Source of the DNA: Burkholderiales bacterium
GTDB taxonomy: Bacteria > Pseudomonadota > Gammaproteobacteria > Burkholderiales > Ga0077523
Length of the DNA: 64,000 nucleotides
Assembly: GCA_019745565.1 (NCBI GenBank)
Contig: JAIESW010000010.1
Location: 124,001-188,000 of the forward strand
Reading direction: 5' to 3'
Part shown: positions 49,967 through 58,086 of the stretch, piece after piece
Numbering within the stretch: position 1 is the stretch's first letter
Layout: each line of letters begins with the position of its first letter
Notes under the pieces: model-generated
Seen by the model: the letters and a program-made list of their open reading frames with translations, nothing else
Told to the model about the DNA's origin: nothing
Databases searched by the model: none
Program-made: the position numbers and the translations under genes

Positions 49967-50422
49967 CTACAACAGTGATTCGATGAAGCGCCACTCCTCG
50001 GGCGTCACCGGCGTGATGGAGAGCCGGTTGCCGCGCTGCAGGATGATCATGCTTGCGAGTTCCGGGTGGTTGCGCAGTTCGGGCAGGCCGATGAGGCGCG
50101 TCTTCTTGACGAGTTTGACGTCGACCATCATCCAGCGCGGCTGTTCGCGGGTCGCCTTGGAGTCGTAGTAGTGGCTCTTCTTGTCGAACTGCGTGTCGTC
50201 GGGATAGGCGGTGCTTGCGACCTTGGCGATGCCGGCGATGCCGGGCTCCGGACAGCTCGAGTGGTAGAACAGCACCGGGTCGCCGACCTGCATCTGGTCG
50301 CGCATGTAGTTGCGCGCCTGGTAGTTGCGCACCCCGAACCAGGGCACGGTCTTGTTCGGCATGGCCGCGACGTCGTCGACGCTGACCTCGTCGGGCTCGG
50401 ACTTCATCAACCAGTGACGCAT
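49967..50422 (-). CDS. EVE domain protein (thymocyte nuclear protein 1-like)
   Basis: 151 residues from the ATG at 50422. It begins with the EVE pattern MRHWLMKSEPDEVSVDD, with WFGVRNYQARNYMRD and GDPVLFYHSSC following. EVE folds relate to PUA and YTH domains and bind modified bases; the role of the bacterial single-domain form is not settled. In betaproteobacteria it often follows zapA and 6S RNA, as here. The 177 bp between it and the 6S gene shows nothing recognisable. Confidence 0.9.
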   Translation of the reverse strand: MRHWLMKSEPDEVSVDDVAAMPNKTVPWFGVRNYQARNYMRDQMQVGDPVLFYHSSCPEPGIAGIAKVASTAYPDDTQFDKKSHYYDSKATREQPRWMMVDVKLVKKTRLIGLPELRNHPELASMIILQRGNRLSITPVTPEEWRFIESLL

Positions 50423-50599
50423 GAGCGCTCGGCTCGTTCCGGGGACGGCCGGAACGCTTAGTCGGAATCGGAATATCGGAAGAATACTAGAGCGGTCGCC
50501 GGTTCGAACAGACGGACGCGACAAACTCCCGGAGAACTGCCGATCGCGACGGGCGAAGAAGTCGAGACGCGGTCGGTGCCGCGTCTCGACTGCCGCAAG

Positions 50600-50782
50600 G
50601 GGTGCCCCCCGCAAATGCCGTTTGGCCGGGTCTCCTGAACCTGGCGGTTCAAGAGTGGCTGCGATCCGGGTGCCGCAGGTACGTCCGCGTGGGACGCGCA
50701 CAAAGGCGCCGACTGGGTCGCAACGCTACGAATTGCATTGGTTCAGAGAACATCGGCCTGGGCGAACACCGCAGGGAGCGAA
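50600..50782 (-). ncRNA. ssrS: 6S RNA
   Basis: Located just downstream of zapA on the same strand, the usual ssrS position. The ends pair: GCTCCCTGC (50771–50779) with GCGGGGGGC (50604–50612), allowing G–U. The 5' arm has GCGGTGTTCGCCCAGGCCGATG and CTCTGAACC (written here as GCGGTGTTCGCCCAGGCC and GATGTTCTCTGAACC), and the 3' arm has the conserved CTTGAACCGCCAGGTTC hairpin followed by CGGCATTTGCGGGG. These match the betaproteobacterial and E. coli 6S pattern, and the length (about 180 nt) fits. 6S RNA binds the sigma70 holoenzyme in stationary phase. The exact ends are uncertain by a few bases. Confidence 0.87.
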
Positions 50783-50834
50783 GCTTCTCGACGCCGCGTT
50801 GCACGACGCCTTCGATGTTTCGCAGCAGCCGCGA

Positions 50835-51146
50835 CTAGAACAACTCGTCCTGACTGGACAGAGCCGCGTCGATCGCCGACTGCATGCCGCGCATTCTACG
50901 CTTCACCTCGCCCACATCAAATCCGCCGGGGACGCGGGTGTTGAGCAGTTCGTGCGCGATGTTGAGCGCCGCCATCACGGCGATGCGCTCGGTGCCGATC
51001 ACCTTGCCCTGGTCGCGGATGTCGCGCATCTTCTGATCGAGGAACTCGACCGCGCGCAACAGTTCGGGTTTCTCCTCGTCGGTGCAGGAGACCCGGAAGT
51101 CGCGCCCGAGGATCTGCACGTCGAGCGACTTCACTTCGGACGTCAT
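50835..51146 (-). CDS. zapA: cell division protein ZapA
   Basis: 103 residues from the ATG at 51146. An N-terminal globular part (VKSLDVQILGRDFRVSCTDEE) is followed by a long helix (LLRAVEFLDQKMRDIRDQGK; RIAVMAALNIAHELL), the standard ZapA layout. It cross-links FtsZ filaments at mid-cell. It overlaps the upstream coiled-coil gene by 4 bp. Confidence 0.92.
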   Translation of the reverse strand: MTSEVKSLDVQILGRDFRVSCTDEEKPELLRAVEFLDQKMRDIRDQGKVIGTERIAVMAALNIAHELLNTRVPGGFDVGEVKRRMRGMQSAIDAALSSQDELF

Positions 51147-51349
51147 GGCTGATCGTTGTCCGGGGGCAGGCGCGTCAGCACTCCTTCGAGGCGCAGTCGC
51201 GCTGCGGTCATCCGGTCGCGCAGCTGTTTGCCTTCGTTCAGGGACGTGGCTAGTTGCTGGCGCAGTTCGCCGTTTTCCACGCGTAGCCGGTCGGCGACCC
51301 GGATCAGCTGCTGGATGCGATCGTCGAGGGAGTTGAGCTCGGCTTCCAT
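51143..51349 (-). CDS. ZapB-like coiled-coil protein upstream of zapA
   Basis: 68 residues from the ATG at 51349 (MEAELNSLDDRIQQLI start). Nearly the whole chain is one predicted coiled coil with heptad leucines, ending in a short Pro/Asp tail. A small coiled-coil gene coupled to zapA (ATGA overlap) is common in beta- and gammaproteobacteria, and a Z-ring role like ZapB is likely. An in-frame ATG 6 codons upstream is the alternative start. Confidence 0.75.
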   Translation of the reverse strand: MEAELNSLDDRIQQLIRVADRLRVENGELRQQLATSLNEGKQLRDRMTAARLRLEGVLTRLPPDNDQP

Positions 51350-51520
51350 AGCGACCAATAGTAGCAAAAACTATACGAGTCAACGCACAACGAGACGTTC
51401 TGAATCCTGTTCGTCAGAATCCGGCAGCATGTGCCGCACAGGGGCAACGGGGGAATACCTGCCTGCGCGGGAGGTTGCTCCCCGACCCGGCACCGTTTCG
51501 TCGTACACTCGAAGCCGAAT

Positions 51521-51733
51521 TTCAGGTGCCCCGAGCCGATCCTTTCGGCCTGGGATAAACGGGAAACAGGTGAGCGGGTACCCCGCGATCCCTGTGCTGC
51601 CCCCGCAACGGTCAGCGAGGATGGGTGTGTCATGGAGCCACTGTCGGCTCGTGTCCCCGGAGGTTGCAACCTCCGCGGGCACCCGATGGGAAGGCGATGC
51701 ACCTAGGTCTCGCGAGCCCGGATACCGGCCTGG
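51521..51733 (+). ncRNA. cobalamin (adenosylcobalamin) riboswitch
   Basis: The conserved boxes occur in order: AGGTGCCC near the 5' end, GGGAAACAGGTGA, GCTGCCCCCGCAACGGTCAGC, GAGCCACTG (the core GCCACTG), GGGAAGGCGATG, and the 3' box CGAGCCCGGATACCGGCC. It is 141 bp upstream of a TonB-dependent receptor and should lower its expression when B12 is plentiful. A TACACT -10-like hexamer lies at 51504–51509. The remaining 51350–51503 shows nothing else definite. Confidence 0.95.
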
Positions 51734-51874
51734 GATTCGACCGGCACGAGTCCGCGGGCGGCGGATACCGGCGGCGAGGTCCGAAGACCCCGTCGCGTGC
51801 AGCCGCTGCCCTGGGTGTCGCGCCATTCCGAATAACGGCGTGCGGTGGGCATGCCACAGCGGCAGGGGTGCAGA

Positions 51875-53845
51875 ATGTCGTTTCGTCGCAGGGCCATGGC
51901 AATGGCCGTGGTGTGCGTGCCGGGATGGGCGTTCGCGGACACGGACCTCGCCTCGCCGAGGGTCGTGGTCACGGCGAACCGCTTCGAGCGCGAAGCTGCG
52001 CAGACGCCCGTCGGCGTCACGGTGATCACGGCCGATCAGATCCGGGATAGCGGGGCGCGCACCCTGCCCGAAATGCTGAGCCGCGAGGTGGGCTTCACCG
52101 TTCGTGACAACTCCGGCAGCCCGAACCGGCAGATCGACCTGCGCGGCTTCGGCATCACGGGCGACCAGAACACACTGATCCTGGTCAACGGCCAACGCAT
52201 TTCGGAGAACGAACTCACGCCGGCCGACCTCGCTTCCATCTCGCTCGCCACGGTGGAACGCGTCGAGATCCTGCGTTCCAGCGGTGCGGTCCTGTACGGC
52301 GGCGGCGCCACCGGCGGCACCGTCAACGTCATCACCCGCGGTCCCCGGCCGCAGGAGAGGTCGGCGCAGGTTAGCGGCACCGTCGGTTCCTACGATACCC
52401 AGGGCGTCTCCGCAGGCGTCAACCTGGCGACCGAGCGGCTGGGCCTGGGCGTCAACGCGGCCCGGCTCACGTCCGACAACTACCGGTACAACAACGCCCT
52501 CAGCCAGGACAACGTGGCGGGCGACCTGACGGTGTTCGGCGATCGCGGCCCGGTTTCGCTCAAGTTCTCCCAGGGCTCGCAGGAGCTCGGTCTGCCGGGC
52601 GCCCGCACCGAGGCCCAGTTGAGCACCGATCGTCGCGGGGCCACCAATCCGAACGACTTCTCCTCGCTCGACGACACCCGCGTCACGCTCGGCACGACGC
52701 AGCGTGTCGCGGGCGACGTGGAGTTGGCCCTCGACCTCACGCACCGCGAGCGCAAGTCGCGCACGTTCCAGTTCGGCGGCAACAACGACATCAACGGTCG
52801 CGTGACCGGCATTTCGCCGCGCCTGCGCATTCCGTTCACGCTCGGTCCCGCCCGCAACAGCCTGGTGCTGGGCGGCGACTGGGACCGTTGGAACTTCAAC
52901 AACAGCATCTCCTCGTTCAGCTACTTCGGCACCTCGCAGCAGGAGAATGCAGCCCTCTACTTCCAGGACACCATCGAGTTCCCCACGCGCACCATCGTGA
53001 GCATCGGGGCACGCGAACAGCGGGTCGACACGACGCTCACGGAAACCCAGACCTCGGAGCAGGTGCGCAACGTCCGGGCGAGTGAGCTCGCGGTGCGCCA
53101 GGGGCTCGGGGACGAGTGGTCCGTGTACGGCAAGATCGGACGCAGCTTCCGCCTGCCGGTGGTGGACGAGATCCGCAGTTTCGGCTTCGGTCTGCCGAAT
53201 TTGCTCGAACCGCAGACCTCGCGCGACGCCGAGATCGGCGTCCAGTTCGCGCAACCGGAACGGCGCGCGCGTCTCGCCGTGTTCCAGTCGCGGCTCGAGA
53301 ACGAGATCATGTTCGTGCCGTTCGCGCTGTCGGCCTTCTCCGGCCAGAACGTGAACCTGCCGCCGACGCGCCGGACGGGTCTGGAGTTCGACGCGAGCAC
53401 GCTGCTCGGCCCGCATTGGGAAGCCGGCATCCGCTACGCGTACACCGAAGCCGAGTTCCGTTCCGGCACCTTCTCCGGCATCGACGTGACGGGCAATGAG
53501 ATTCCGCTCGTGCCGCGGCACAAGGCCGGGGCGACGCTGGCGTGGCGGCCGGTGGAAACGTTGCTCTTCAACGCGATCGTGACCTTCATCGGCGAGCAGC
53601 GCTACGATGGTGATCAGGCCAACACCTTCGACCGCAAGATGCCGAGCTACACGCTGCTCGACCTGAACGCGGCCTGGACCCGGGGGCCTGTCACGTTGCG
53701 GGCCAGCGTCCTGAACGCGGGTAACGCGCACTACTACTCCTACGCGATCCTGGACCAGTTCACGCCCGGCAACGCCTTCAACGCCTATCCGGCTGCCGAC
53801 CGCACGGTGCTGTTCACTGCCGAACTGCGCTTCGGCAACCGCTAG
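51875..53845 (+). CDS. btuB: TonB-dependent vitamin B12 receptor, BtuB-like
   Basis: 656 residues from the ATG at 51875 with a signal peptide ending GWAFA|DTDL. A TonB-box-like stretch (SPRVVVTANRFE) and plug domain (residues about 40–145: GVTVITADQIRDSGARTLPE, LVNGQRISE, VEILRSSGAVLYGGGATGGT) precede a beta-barrel that ends in the outer-membrane signature TVLFTAELRFGNR. The cobalamin riboswitch upstream is the main reason to call it B12 uptake. It is about 40 residues longer than E. coli BtuB. A cobinamide or metal-tetrapyrrole receptor is possible; no btuCDF genes are adjacent. Confidence 0.85.
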   Translation: MSFRRRAMAMAVVCVPGWAFADTDLASPRVVVTANRFEREAAQTPVGVTVITADQIRDSGARTLPEMLSREVGFTVRDNSGSPNRQIDLRGFGITGDQNTLILVNGQRISENELTPADLASISLATVERVEILRSSGAVLYGGGATGGTVNVITRGPRPQERSAQVSGTVGSYDTQGVSAGVNLATERLGLGVNAARLTSDNYRYNNALSQDNVAGDLTVFGDRGPVSLKFSQGSQELGLPGARTEAQLSTDRRGATNPNDFSSLDDTRVTLGTTQRVAGDVELALDLTHRERKSRTFQFGGNNDINGRVTGISPRLRIPFTLGPARNSLVLGGDWDRWNFNNSISSFSYFGTSQQENAALYFQDTIEFPTRTIVSIGAREQRVDTTLTETQTSEQVRNVRASELAVRQGLGDEWSVYGKIGRSFRLPVVDEIRSFGFGLPNLLEPQTSRDAEIGVQFAQPERRARLAVFQSRLENEIMFVPFALSAFSGQNVNLPPTRRTGLEFDASTLLGPHWEAGIRYAYTEAEFRSGTFSGIDVTGNEIPLVPRHKAGATLAWRPVETLLFNAIVTFIGEQRYDGDQANTFDRKMPSYTLLDLNAAWTRGPVTLRASVLNAGNAHYYSYAILDQFTPGNAFNAYPAADRTVLFTAELRFGNR

Positions 53846-53907
53846 ACCGTCGCGCGTCAGGCCGCCCGCATTGGGGCGGCGCGGCAACTCTGCTATCGTC
53901 GCCCCCC

Positions 53908-55737
53908 ATGTCGACGCTCACGAGCCGGCAGCTCTACCTGCGCCTGCTGTCCTACGTCAAACCGCACTGGCGCGTGTTCCTTGCGTCCGTGTTCGGCACC
54001 TCGATCGCCGCGCTGACCGAACCGGCCCTGCCAGCCATGATGAAGCCACTGCTCGACGGCACTTTCGTCGACAAGGATCCATGGCTCATGACGTGGATGC
54101 CGGTGTTGCTGGTGAGTCTGTTCCTCGTCCGCGGCAGCGCCAACTTCGTCGAGAACTACTGCTCGAACTGGGTCGCGAGCCGCGTCGTGCTCGACCTGCG
54201 CGACGCCATGTTCCGCAAGCTGATGCAGCTGCCCGCCGGCTTCTACGACGATCACGGCAGCGGCACGCTGGTCTCCAAGGTCACGTACGACGTCACGCAG
54301 GTCACCTCGGCCGCGACCTCCGCCGTCACCGTCTCCATCAAGGACAGCATCGCCATCGCCGGTCTGCTGGGCTGGCTGTTCTGGCTCAACTGGAAGCTCA
54401 CCCTGATCACGCTGGTCGTCGCGCCGCTGATCACGCTGATCGTTCGCTTGTTCAGCCGGCGGCTGCGGCGGGTGGGTCGCGAAGTGCAGCAGGCCATGGG
54501 CGACACCACCCAGGTGCTGCAGGAAGGCATCGACTGCCAGAAGGTGGTGAAGATCTTCGGCGGCGCCGAATACGAGATCTCGCGCTTTCGCGACAGCGCC
54601 AACCGCGTGCGCAAGTTCAGCATGAAGTACGCGGCCTCTGCCACCGCCAACACGTCCATCGTGCAGCTGCTGGCGGCCATCGCCCTCGCTTTCGTGATCA
54701 TGATCGTGGGCAAGCAGTCGGCGGCCAACGAAACCACCGTGGGCGGGTTCGTCTCGTTCGTCGCCGCGATGCTCATGCTGCTGCAACCGTTGAAGCGCAT
54801 CACCGGGGTCAACGAGCAATTGCAGAAGGGCCTGGCCGCGGCCGAGAGCATCTTCAGCCTGCTCGACACCCCAGCCGAACCCGACACGGGCACTGTCACC
54901 CTCGACCGCGCGCGCGGCGAACTCACCTTCGAACACGTGACGCTCAAGTACCCGCGCGCCGAACGCCTCGCTCTCGACGACGTCTCGATCCGGATCCGCG
55001 CCGGCGAGACCATCGCACTCGTGGGCCCCTCGGGCGGCGGCAAGACCACGTTCGCCAATCTGGTGCCGCGCTTCTACCTGCCCACGTCGGGCCGCATCCT
55101 GCTGGACGGTCATGAACTGGGCGAACTCACCCTCGCCAGCCTCCGCGCCAACATCGCGCTCGTGTCCCAGGATGTCGCGCTGTTCAACGACACCGTGGCC
55201 GCTAACATCGCCTACGGTGCGAAGGCCGGGGCGACGAAAGCCGAGATCATCGCTGCCGCGGAAGCGGCGAACGCGATGGGCTTCATCCGGGACATGCCGC
55301 AGGGGCTAGAGACCGTCGTCGGCGAGAACGGCGTGCGTCTGTCGGGCGGGCAGCGCCAGCGGCTCGCGATCGCGCGGACCTTACTCAAGGACGCGCCGGT
55401 GCTGATTCTCGACGAGGCCACTTCCGCGCTGGATTCGGAATCAGAGCGGCTGGTGCAGGCCGCCCTCGAAGTGCTGATGAAGAACCGCACCACCATCGTG
55501 ATCGCGCATCGCCTGTCCACCATCGAAGGCGCCGATCGCATCGTGGTGCTCGAGCAGGGCCGCATCGCCGAGGTCGGTACGCACGCGGAGCTGCTGGCCC
55601 ACGACGGCATCTACGCGCGGCTGCATCGGATCCAGTTCGCCCGGACCGATTCGCCCACCGCGTCGCCCGAACCGCCGCCGATGGCTCTGCCCGAACCGGA
55701 AGCGGAGCTCGCGGTGAAGGCGCGGGAGCCCTACTGA
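53908..55737 (+). CDS. msbA: lipid A export ABC transporter MsbA
   Basis: 609 residues, a half-transporter with membrane domain then ATPase. Six helices lie within about 1–320, with the family's VLQEGIDCQKVVKIFGGAEYE loop (VLQEGIDCQKVVKIFGG seen). Walker A GPSGGGKTTFANLVPRF, signature LSGGQRQRLAIARTLL and Walker B VLILDEATSALDSESE are intact. It flips lipid A–core across the inner membrane as a homodimer. A C-terminal Pro-rich tail of about 25 residues is not part of the core. Its usual partner lpxK is not next to it. Confidence 0.9.
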   Translation: MSTLTSRQLYLRLLSYVKPHWRVFLASVFGTSIAALTEPALPAMMKPLLDGTFVDKDPWLMTWMPVLLVSLFLVRGSANFVENYCSNWVASRVVLDLRDAMFRKLMQLPAGFYDDHGSGTLVSKVTYDVTQVTSAATSAVTVSIKDSIAIAGLLGWLFWLNWKLTLITLVVAPLITLIVRLFSRRLRRVGREVQQAMGDTTQVLQEGIDCQKVVKIFGGAEYEISRFRDSANRVRKFSMKYAASATANTSIVQLLAAIALAFVIMIVGKQSAANETTVGGFVSFVAAMLMLLQPLKRITGVNEQLQKGLAAAESIFSLLDTPAEPDTGTVTLDRARGELTFEHVTLKYPRAERLALDDVSIRIRAGETIALVGPSGGGKTTFANLVPRFYLPTSGRILLDGHELGELTLASLRANIALVSQDVALFNDTVAANIAYGAKAGATKAEIIAAAEAANAMGFIRDMPQGLETVVGENGVRLSGGQRQRLAIARTLLKDAPVLILDEATSALDSESERLVQAALEVLMKNRTTIVIAHRLSTIEGADRIVVLEQGRIAEVGTHAELLAHDGIYARLHRIQFARTDSPTASPEPPPMALPEPEAELAVKAREPY

Positions 55738-55744
55738 CGCCGGG

Positions 55745-57031
55745 TCATCGAAGCTCGATGCGCTTCACGTCGCCGAGCACGAAGATGTAGGAGGCCGCAC
55801 CCACCAGCGCCACCAGGCCCACGTAGGCCAGCGCGTAGTGGAACGACCCGGTGAGTCCGACGATGAGGCCGATCACCACGGGCGTGATGATGCCCGCCAG
55901 GTTGGCGGCAAAGTTGAACACCCCGCCGGTGAGTCCCATGAGATTCTTGGGAGCGATGTCGGAGATGAGCACCCAGCCCAGCCCGGTCATGCCCTGGGCG
56001 AAGAACGCTATCGACAGGATGGTGATCACCGCCACGTCGCCAGCGACGAAGTTGGCGAGGATGATGGTGGAGGCGCCGAGCAGACCTGCGATGATCGGCA
56101 GCTTGCGGGCGATGTTGGCCGAGCCGGTGCGCTGTAGCAACGCATCCGAGAGCCAGCCGCCGAACATCACACCCACCGCCGCGGCGAGAAACGGCATGAC
56201 GGCGAAGAAGCCCAGCTTGATCCAGCCCATCTGCCGCTCGGTGGCGAGATAGGTGGGGAACCAGGTGAGGAAGAAGACCAGCGTCGAATTGCCGCCGAAC
56301 TGACCGAGGCACGCGCCCCAGATCTGCCGGTAGCGCAGCAGCGCTCGCACCCGCGACCACGAGAACCCGGAATCCGCCGGCGACTGCGGCGGGACCAGGC
56401 CACCGCCACGGGCGATGTAGTCGAGCTCCGCCTGATTCACGGTGCGACTCTCGTGCGGTTCGCGGTATTTCACCCACCACACGAGGGCGAACACCAGGCC
56501 GGCGACGCCGGTCGCGATGAACGGCGCCCGCCAGCCGTAAGCACCGATCAACCAGATCAGGACCGGACTGAAGCAGGCGAGGCCGAGATACTCGCCCACC
56601 GTGTAGACGCCCGTCGCGCGCGCGCGTTCATGCTGCGGAAACCACGTGGTCACCACGCGGCTGTTGGTCGGGAAGCAAGGCGCTTCCGCGAGCCCCAGCC
56701 CGAAGCGATACGCGATGAGCGAATACAGACCGGTGGCGAACCCTTGCAGTACGGTGAATACCGACCACAGGCTCACCGAGAGGAAGTACGTGAGGCGTGC
56801 ACCGAACCGATCCAGGAACAGTCCGCCGGGGATCTGCGCCAGCGCATAGGTCCACGAGAACGCCGAGAACACGATGCCCATCACCGCAGCGGTCAGTCCG
56901 AGGTCCTTCGTCAGGACGGGCGCAGCGATCCCGAGCACCGTGCGATCCAGATAGTTGATCATCGTGCCGGTCGCGAGCAGCGCGAGCACGACGAAGCGGG
57001 CGCGTGTGGGGCGTGAGGTGGGCGTCGTCAT
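55745..57031 (-). CDS. MFS transporter, anion:cation symporter type
   Basis: 428 residues with twelve predicted helices. The motif INYLDRTVLGIAAPVLTKDLG in helix 1 (as NYLDRTVLGIAAP) and EAPCFPTNSRVVTTWFP in helix 4 are typical of the ACS family, which takes up glucarate, galactonate, phthalate, quinate-like and other organic acids. It is 7 bp downstream of a quinate/shikimate-type dehydrogenase, so quinate or shikimate uptake is the natural guess. Confidence 0.87.
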   Translation of the reverse strand: MTTPTSRPTRARFVVLALLATGTMINYLDRTVLGIAAPVLTKDLGLTAAVMGIVFSAFSWTYALAQIPGGLFLDRFGARLTYFLSVSLWSVFTVLQGFATGLYSLIAYRFGLGLAEAPCFPTNSRVVTTWFPQHERARATGVYTVGEYLGLACFSPVLIWLIGAYGWRAPFIATGVAGLVFALVWWVKYREPHESRTVNQAELDYIARGGGLVPPQSPADSGFSWSRVRALLRYRQIWGACLGQFGGNSTLVFFLTWFPTYLATERQMGWIKLGFFAVMPFLAAAVGVMFGGWLSDALLQRTGSANIARKLPIIAGLLGASTIILANFVAGDVAVITILSIAFFAQGMTGLGWVLISDIAPKNLMGLTGGVFNFAANLAGIITPVVIGLIVGLTGSFHYALAYVGLVALVGAASYIFVLGDVKRIELR

Positions 57032-57038
57032 CGGGGGT

Positions 57039-57902
57039 TCAAGCCGCGATCAGTGCGGCGAAGTGGTCGAGCATGCGTTGCGGGTCGGGCTCCGCGCCGG
57101 TGAACAGCCGGAAGGCATCGACGGCCTGGAAGACGGCCATGCCGCCGCCGTCGAGCGTGCGGCAGCCGATGCGGCGCGCCGCGCGCAGCAGCTCGGTTTC
57201 CAACGGGAAGTACACGATCTCCGCCACCCACAGATCGGGGCGCAGCCAGTCGGCAGGTAGCGGCAGACCGGGATGGGCCTTCATGCCGGTGGGCGTCGCG
57301 TGGACGAGTCCCTGTGATTGCTGGATCGAAGCGCGCAGGTCGGCCACGGCCGTCGCTCGCGCGGCACCGAAGCGGACGGCGAGATTCGCCGCCAGCTTGC
57401 GCGCGCGTTCCGACTCCACGTCGAAGACGGCGAGATGCTCTGCGCCGAGCGTGAGAATCGCATGCGCAACGGCAGCGCCCGCGCCACCGGCACCGAGCAG
57501 GGTCACCCGGTCGCGCGGGGCATCGGGCAGGCCGCGTTGGAAACTCGCGGCGAAGCCCGACCAGTCGGTGTTGTGCCCGATGCGCTTGCCTGCACGGAGC
57601 AGCACCGTGTTCACTGCGCCCAGCGCGCGGGCGTCGTCCGAGAGTTCGGTGAGATGCGGGATCACCGCCTGCTTGAACGGATGCGTGATGTTGAGACCGG
57701 TGAAGCCCATCAGTTCCGCTGCGGAAAGCAGTTGCGGGAGCGCCTCAGGGCCTACGCCGAGGACGTCGATGTCGACGAGGCGGTACCAGTAGCGGAAGCC
57801 GTGGGCGGCTCCTTCCTGTTCGTGCATCGCTGGTGACTTCGACGCCTGGATGCCGGCACCGATGAGTCCGATGAGGAACGAGGGGTGTTTGTCGTAAGTC
57901 AT
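57039..57902 (-). CDS. quinate/shikimate dehydrogenase, NAD-type (AroE family)
   Basis: 287 residues from the ATG at 57902. Substrate-site motifs are SKSPAMHE (21–28), NITHPFKQAV with Lys77 and NTDWSGF (111–117). The nucleotide loop GAGGAG (137–142) is followed by FDVESERARKL, where Asp161 replaces the basic NRT motif of biosynthetic AroE. That predicts NAD rather than NADP use and a catabolic role, as in the quinate/shikimate dehydrogenases of actinobacteria and YdiB relatives. Its coupling to an MFS carrier supports this. Cofactor choice is inferred from one loop. Confidence 0.85.
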   Translation of the reverse strand: MTYDKHPSFLIGLIGAGIQASKSPAMHEQEGAAHGFRYWYRLVDIDVLGVGPEALPQLLSAAELMGFTGLNITHPFKQAVIPHLTELSDDARALGAVNTVLLRAGKRIGHNTDWSGFAASFQRGLPDAPRDRVTLLGAGGAGAAVAHAILTLGAEHLAVFDVESERARKLAANLAVRFGAARATAVADLRASIQQSQGLVHATPTGMKAHPGLPLPADWLRPDLWVAEIVYFPLETELLRAARRIGCRTLDGGGMAVFQAVDAFRLFTGAEPDPQRMLDHFAALIAA

Positions 57903-57941
57903 CGCTCCGTACTTTGGCTGCGGTGGCTTCCGTATGCACCT

Positions 57942-58076
57942 GGCCCCCATCCCAACCTTCCCCCACCGAAGGTGGGGGAAGGGGTGTGCGTCCCCTCGCC
58001 CGGCGCAGCCGGGCGAGGGCGGAGGGTGGGGGGCCGGAGCGCCGGCTGCGCCGGGGGAGAGCTAGGGTGGGGGCAC
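57942..58076 (-). repeat. 130-bp palindromic intergenic repeat, copy 1
   Basis: About 135 bp of three GC-rich hairpins: CTTCCCCCACC/GGTGGGGGAAG, CCCTCGCCCGGC/GCCGGGCGAGGG, and an outer arm that pairs CCCCCATCCCAACC-like and GGGTGGGGGC-like ends. The reverse complement matches 63595–63722 over nearly its whole length. It lies between the polA stop and the aroE-type start, both on the minus strand. It resembles the REP/BIME class and may act as a terminator or mRNA stabiliser. Confidence 0.85.
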
Positions 58077-58086
58077 AGCCGATGCC

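Noticed and set aside
53856..53886. A GC-rich hairpin after btuB that might be a terminator
   Set aside because: It can pair (GCCGCCC with GGGCGGC) but has no T tract after it, and it lies just before the msbA start.
51380..53887. An 835-codon minus-strand frame opposite the riboswitch and btuB-like gene
   Set aside because: It covers the cobalamin aptamer and a clear TonB receptor on the plus strand; its composition is that of an antisense frame.
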